Shown: piece after piece, positions 23,258 to 23,759 of the stretch | Numbering within the stretch: position 1 is the stretch's first letter | Layout: every line of letters starts with the position of its first letter | Source of the DNA: Gemmatimonadota bacterium | Lineage (GTDB): Bacteria > Gemmatimonadota > Gemmatimonadetes > Palauibacterales > Palauibacteraceae | Assembly: GCA_016649455.1 (NCBI GenBank) | Contig: JAENXO010000004.1 | Coordinates: forward strand, 1 to 23,759 | Direction: 5' to 3' | Length of the DNA: 23,759 nucleotides | Program-made: the position numbers and the translations under genes | The notes under the pieces: model-generated | The model's database searches: none | The model's input: only the letters and a program-made list of their open reading frames with translations | What the model was told of the DNA's origin: nothing

Positions 23258-23759
23258 GTGAAGAACTTCTGTCTACTCGTAGCGCTCGTATTCTCGTCGG
23301 TTGCCTTGGTTCCCGGGGCGGCATCTGCCCAGACGAAACCGGTGCAGCTCGGCCTGGTGACGCCGCTCCAGATCGTGCCCGAGGACCAGTCTGTCGATGC
23401 ATTTCGCCTGTGCCTGATCTACTGCGGGAACCAGGACGTCAAATATGTAGACATCGGCCTTGTCCTGAAGACCCGCGGCGAGCAGTCGTTCGTGCAGTTG
23501 GGCGCAGTGGGACTGGGCAATGACTTCACGGGAGTCCAGCTGAACTTGGCGGGTGCATACAACACGGGCCATCTGTCGGGTGTCCAGTGGAGCGGTCTCG
23601 GCAACTACACTGTGGACGGCACGGGAGTGCAGCTCTCACACCTCTTCAACTACGCCGAAGAGTTCGGGGGCCTGCAGTTCGCTCTCGTGAACTACGCTAA
23701 GGACCTCCAGGGGCTCCAGGTGGGACTCATCAACATCATCGCCAACGGTGGCGACATCT
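23258..23759 (+). CDS. LA_2272-like surface repeat protein, cut by the right edge
   Basis: The first 167 codons show a signal peptide (MKNFCLLVALVFSSVALVPG, then AASA|Q) and a mature part built from repeats of the form G-[VL]-Q-x-x-x-x-N. Examples are GVQLNLAGAYN, GVQWSGLGNYT, GVQLSHLFNYA, GLQFALVNYA and GLQVGLIN. The opening VTPLQIVPEDQSVDAFRLCL with a Cys-x4-Cys pair is typical of the LA_2272 surface-repeat family, predicted surface-exposed beta-structure. GGAGG lies five bases before the GTG; an in-frame ATG at 23243 is an alternative. The C-terminus and further repeats are outside the window. Confidence 0.75.
   Translation, partial: MKNFCLLVALVFSSVALVPGAASAQTKPVQLGLVTPLQIVPEDQSVDAFRLCLIYCGNQDVKYVDIGLVLKTRGEQSFVQLGAVGLGNDFTGVQLNLAGAYNTGHLSGVQWSGLGNYTVDGTGVQLSHLFNYAEEFGGLQFALVNYAKDLQGLQVGLINIIANGGDI

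Noticed and set aside
1..23759. tRNA, rRNA, CRISPR arrays, insertion sequences and toxin-antitoxin or defence genes
   Set aside because: On reading both strands I found no cloverleaf with T-loop consensus, no spaced direct repeats, no transposase or integrase motifs and no terminal repeats. A dedicated tRNA or CRISPR scan would settle this.

Overview
The window is GC-rich, gene-dense DNA from a diderm (Gram-negative-type) bacterium. Support for an outer membrane comes from an Mla-type lipid transport operon (permease, ATPase, MCE protein, auxiliary lipoprotein), several predicted lipoproteins, an outer-membrane beta-barrel protein and a surface-repeat protein. GTG and TTG starts behind strong Shine-Dalgarno sequences are frequent. 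The mix (GlnRS, DUF4153, DUF255, DtxR-FeoA/FeoB, LA_2272-like repeats) would fit Gemmatimonadota or a related phylum; that is an inference from gene content, not a phylogenetic result. I see no tRNA, rRNA, CRISPR array, phage, transposase or other mobile-element signature, so this looks like ordinary chromosomal backbone.

Layout. 1-2747 (minus): ferrous iron uptake operon. A perfect 12-bp inverted repeat at 2718-2747 lies in front of a membrane-anchored DtxR-type regulator with a C-terminal FeoA domain, translationally coupled to feoB, which runs off the left edge. 2815-3390 (minus): small secreted protein. 3391-3967: gene-poor stretch with one uncertain short ORF. 3968-6104 (minus): three-gene coupled operon of a 48-aa two-helix membrane peptide, an MgtC/DUF4010 membrane protein and the monofunctional transglycosylase MtgA. 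6220-6825 (minus): lipoprotein. 6826-7144: structured divergent region. 7148-7288 (plus): small membrane peptide with CxxC and a His-rich tail. 7310-8731 (minus): BBE-type FAD oxidase.

8974-11073 (plus): DUF255/YyaL-type thioredoxin-fold protein. 11077-11355 (minus): three-helix membrane protein with a TTG start. 11473-16895 (plus): five-gene operon of DUF4153 membrane protein, STAS-MlaE permease, MlaF ATPase, MCE protein and PqiC-like lipoprotein, ended by a strong hairpin shared with a convergent anchored protein (16904-17380). 17581-19663 (plus): beta-barrel protein, small membrane protein and a lipoprotein with a cupredoxin fold that appears to lack copper ligands. 19670-21394 (minus): glutaminyl-tRNA synthetase. 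21606-23147 (plus): dienelactone-hydrolase lipoprotein and an anchored protein. 23258 to the right edge: start of a LA_2272-like surface repeat protein.

The best candidates for something under-described are the membrane-tethered DtxR-FeoA regulator with its palindromic operator, the small membrane peptides, and the structured region at 6852-7024. I did not find convincing evidence of a wholly new multi-gene system.
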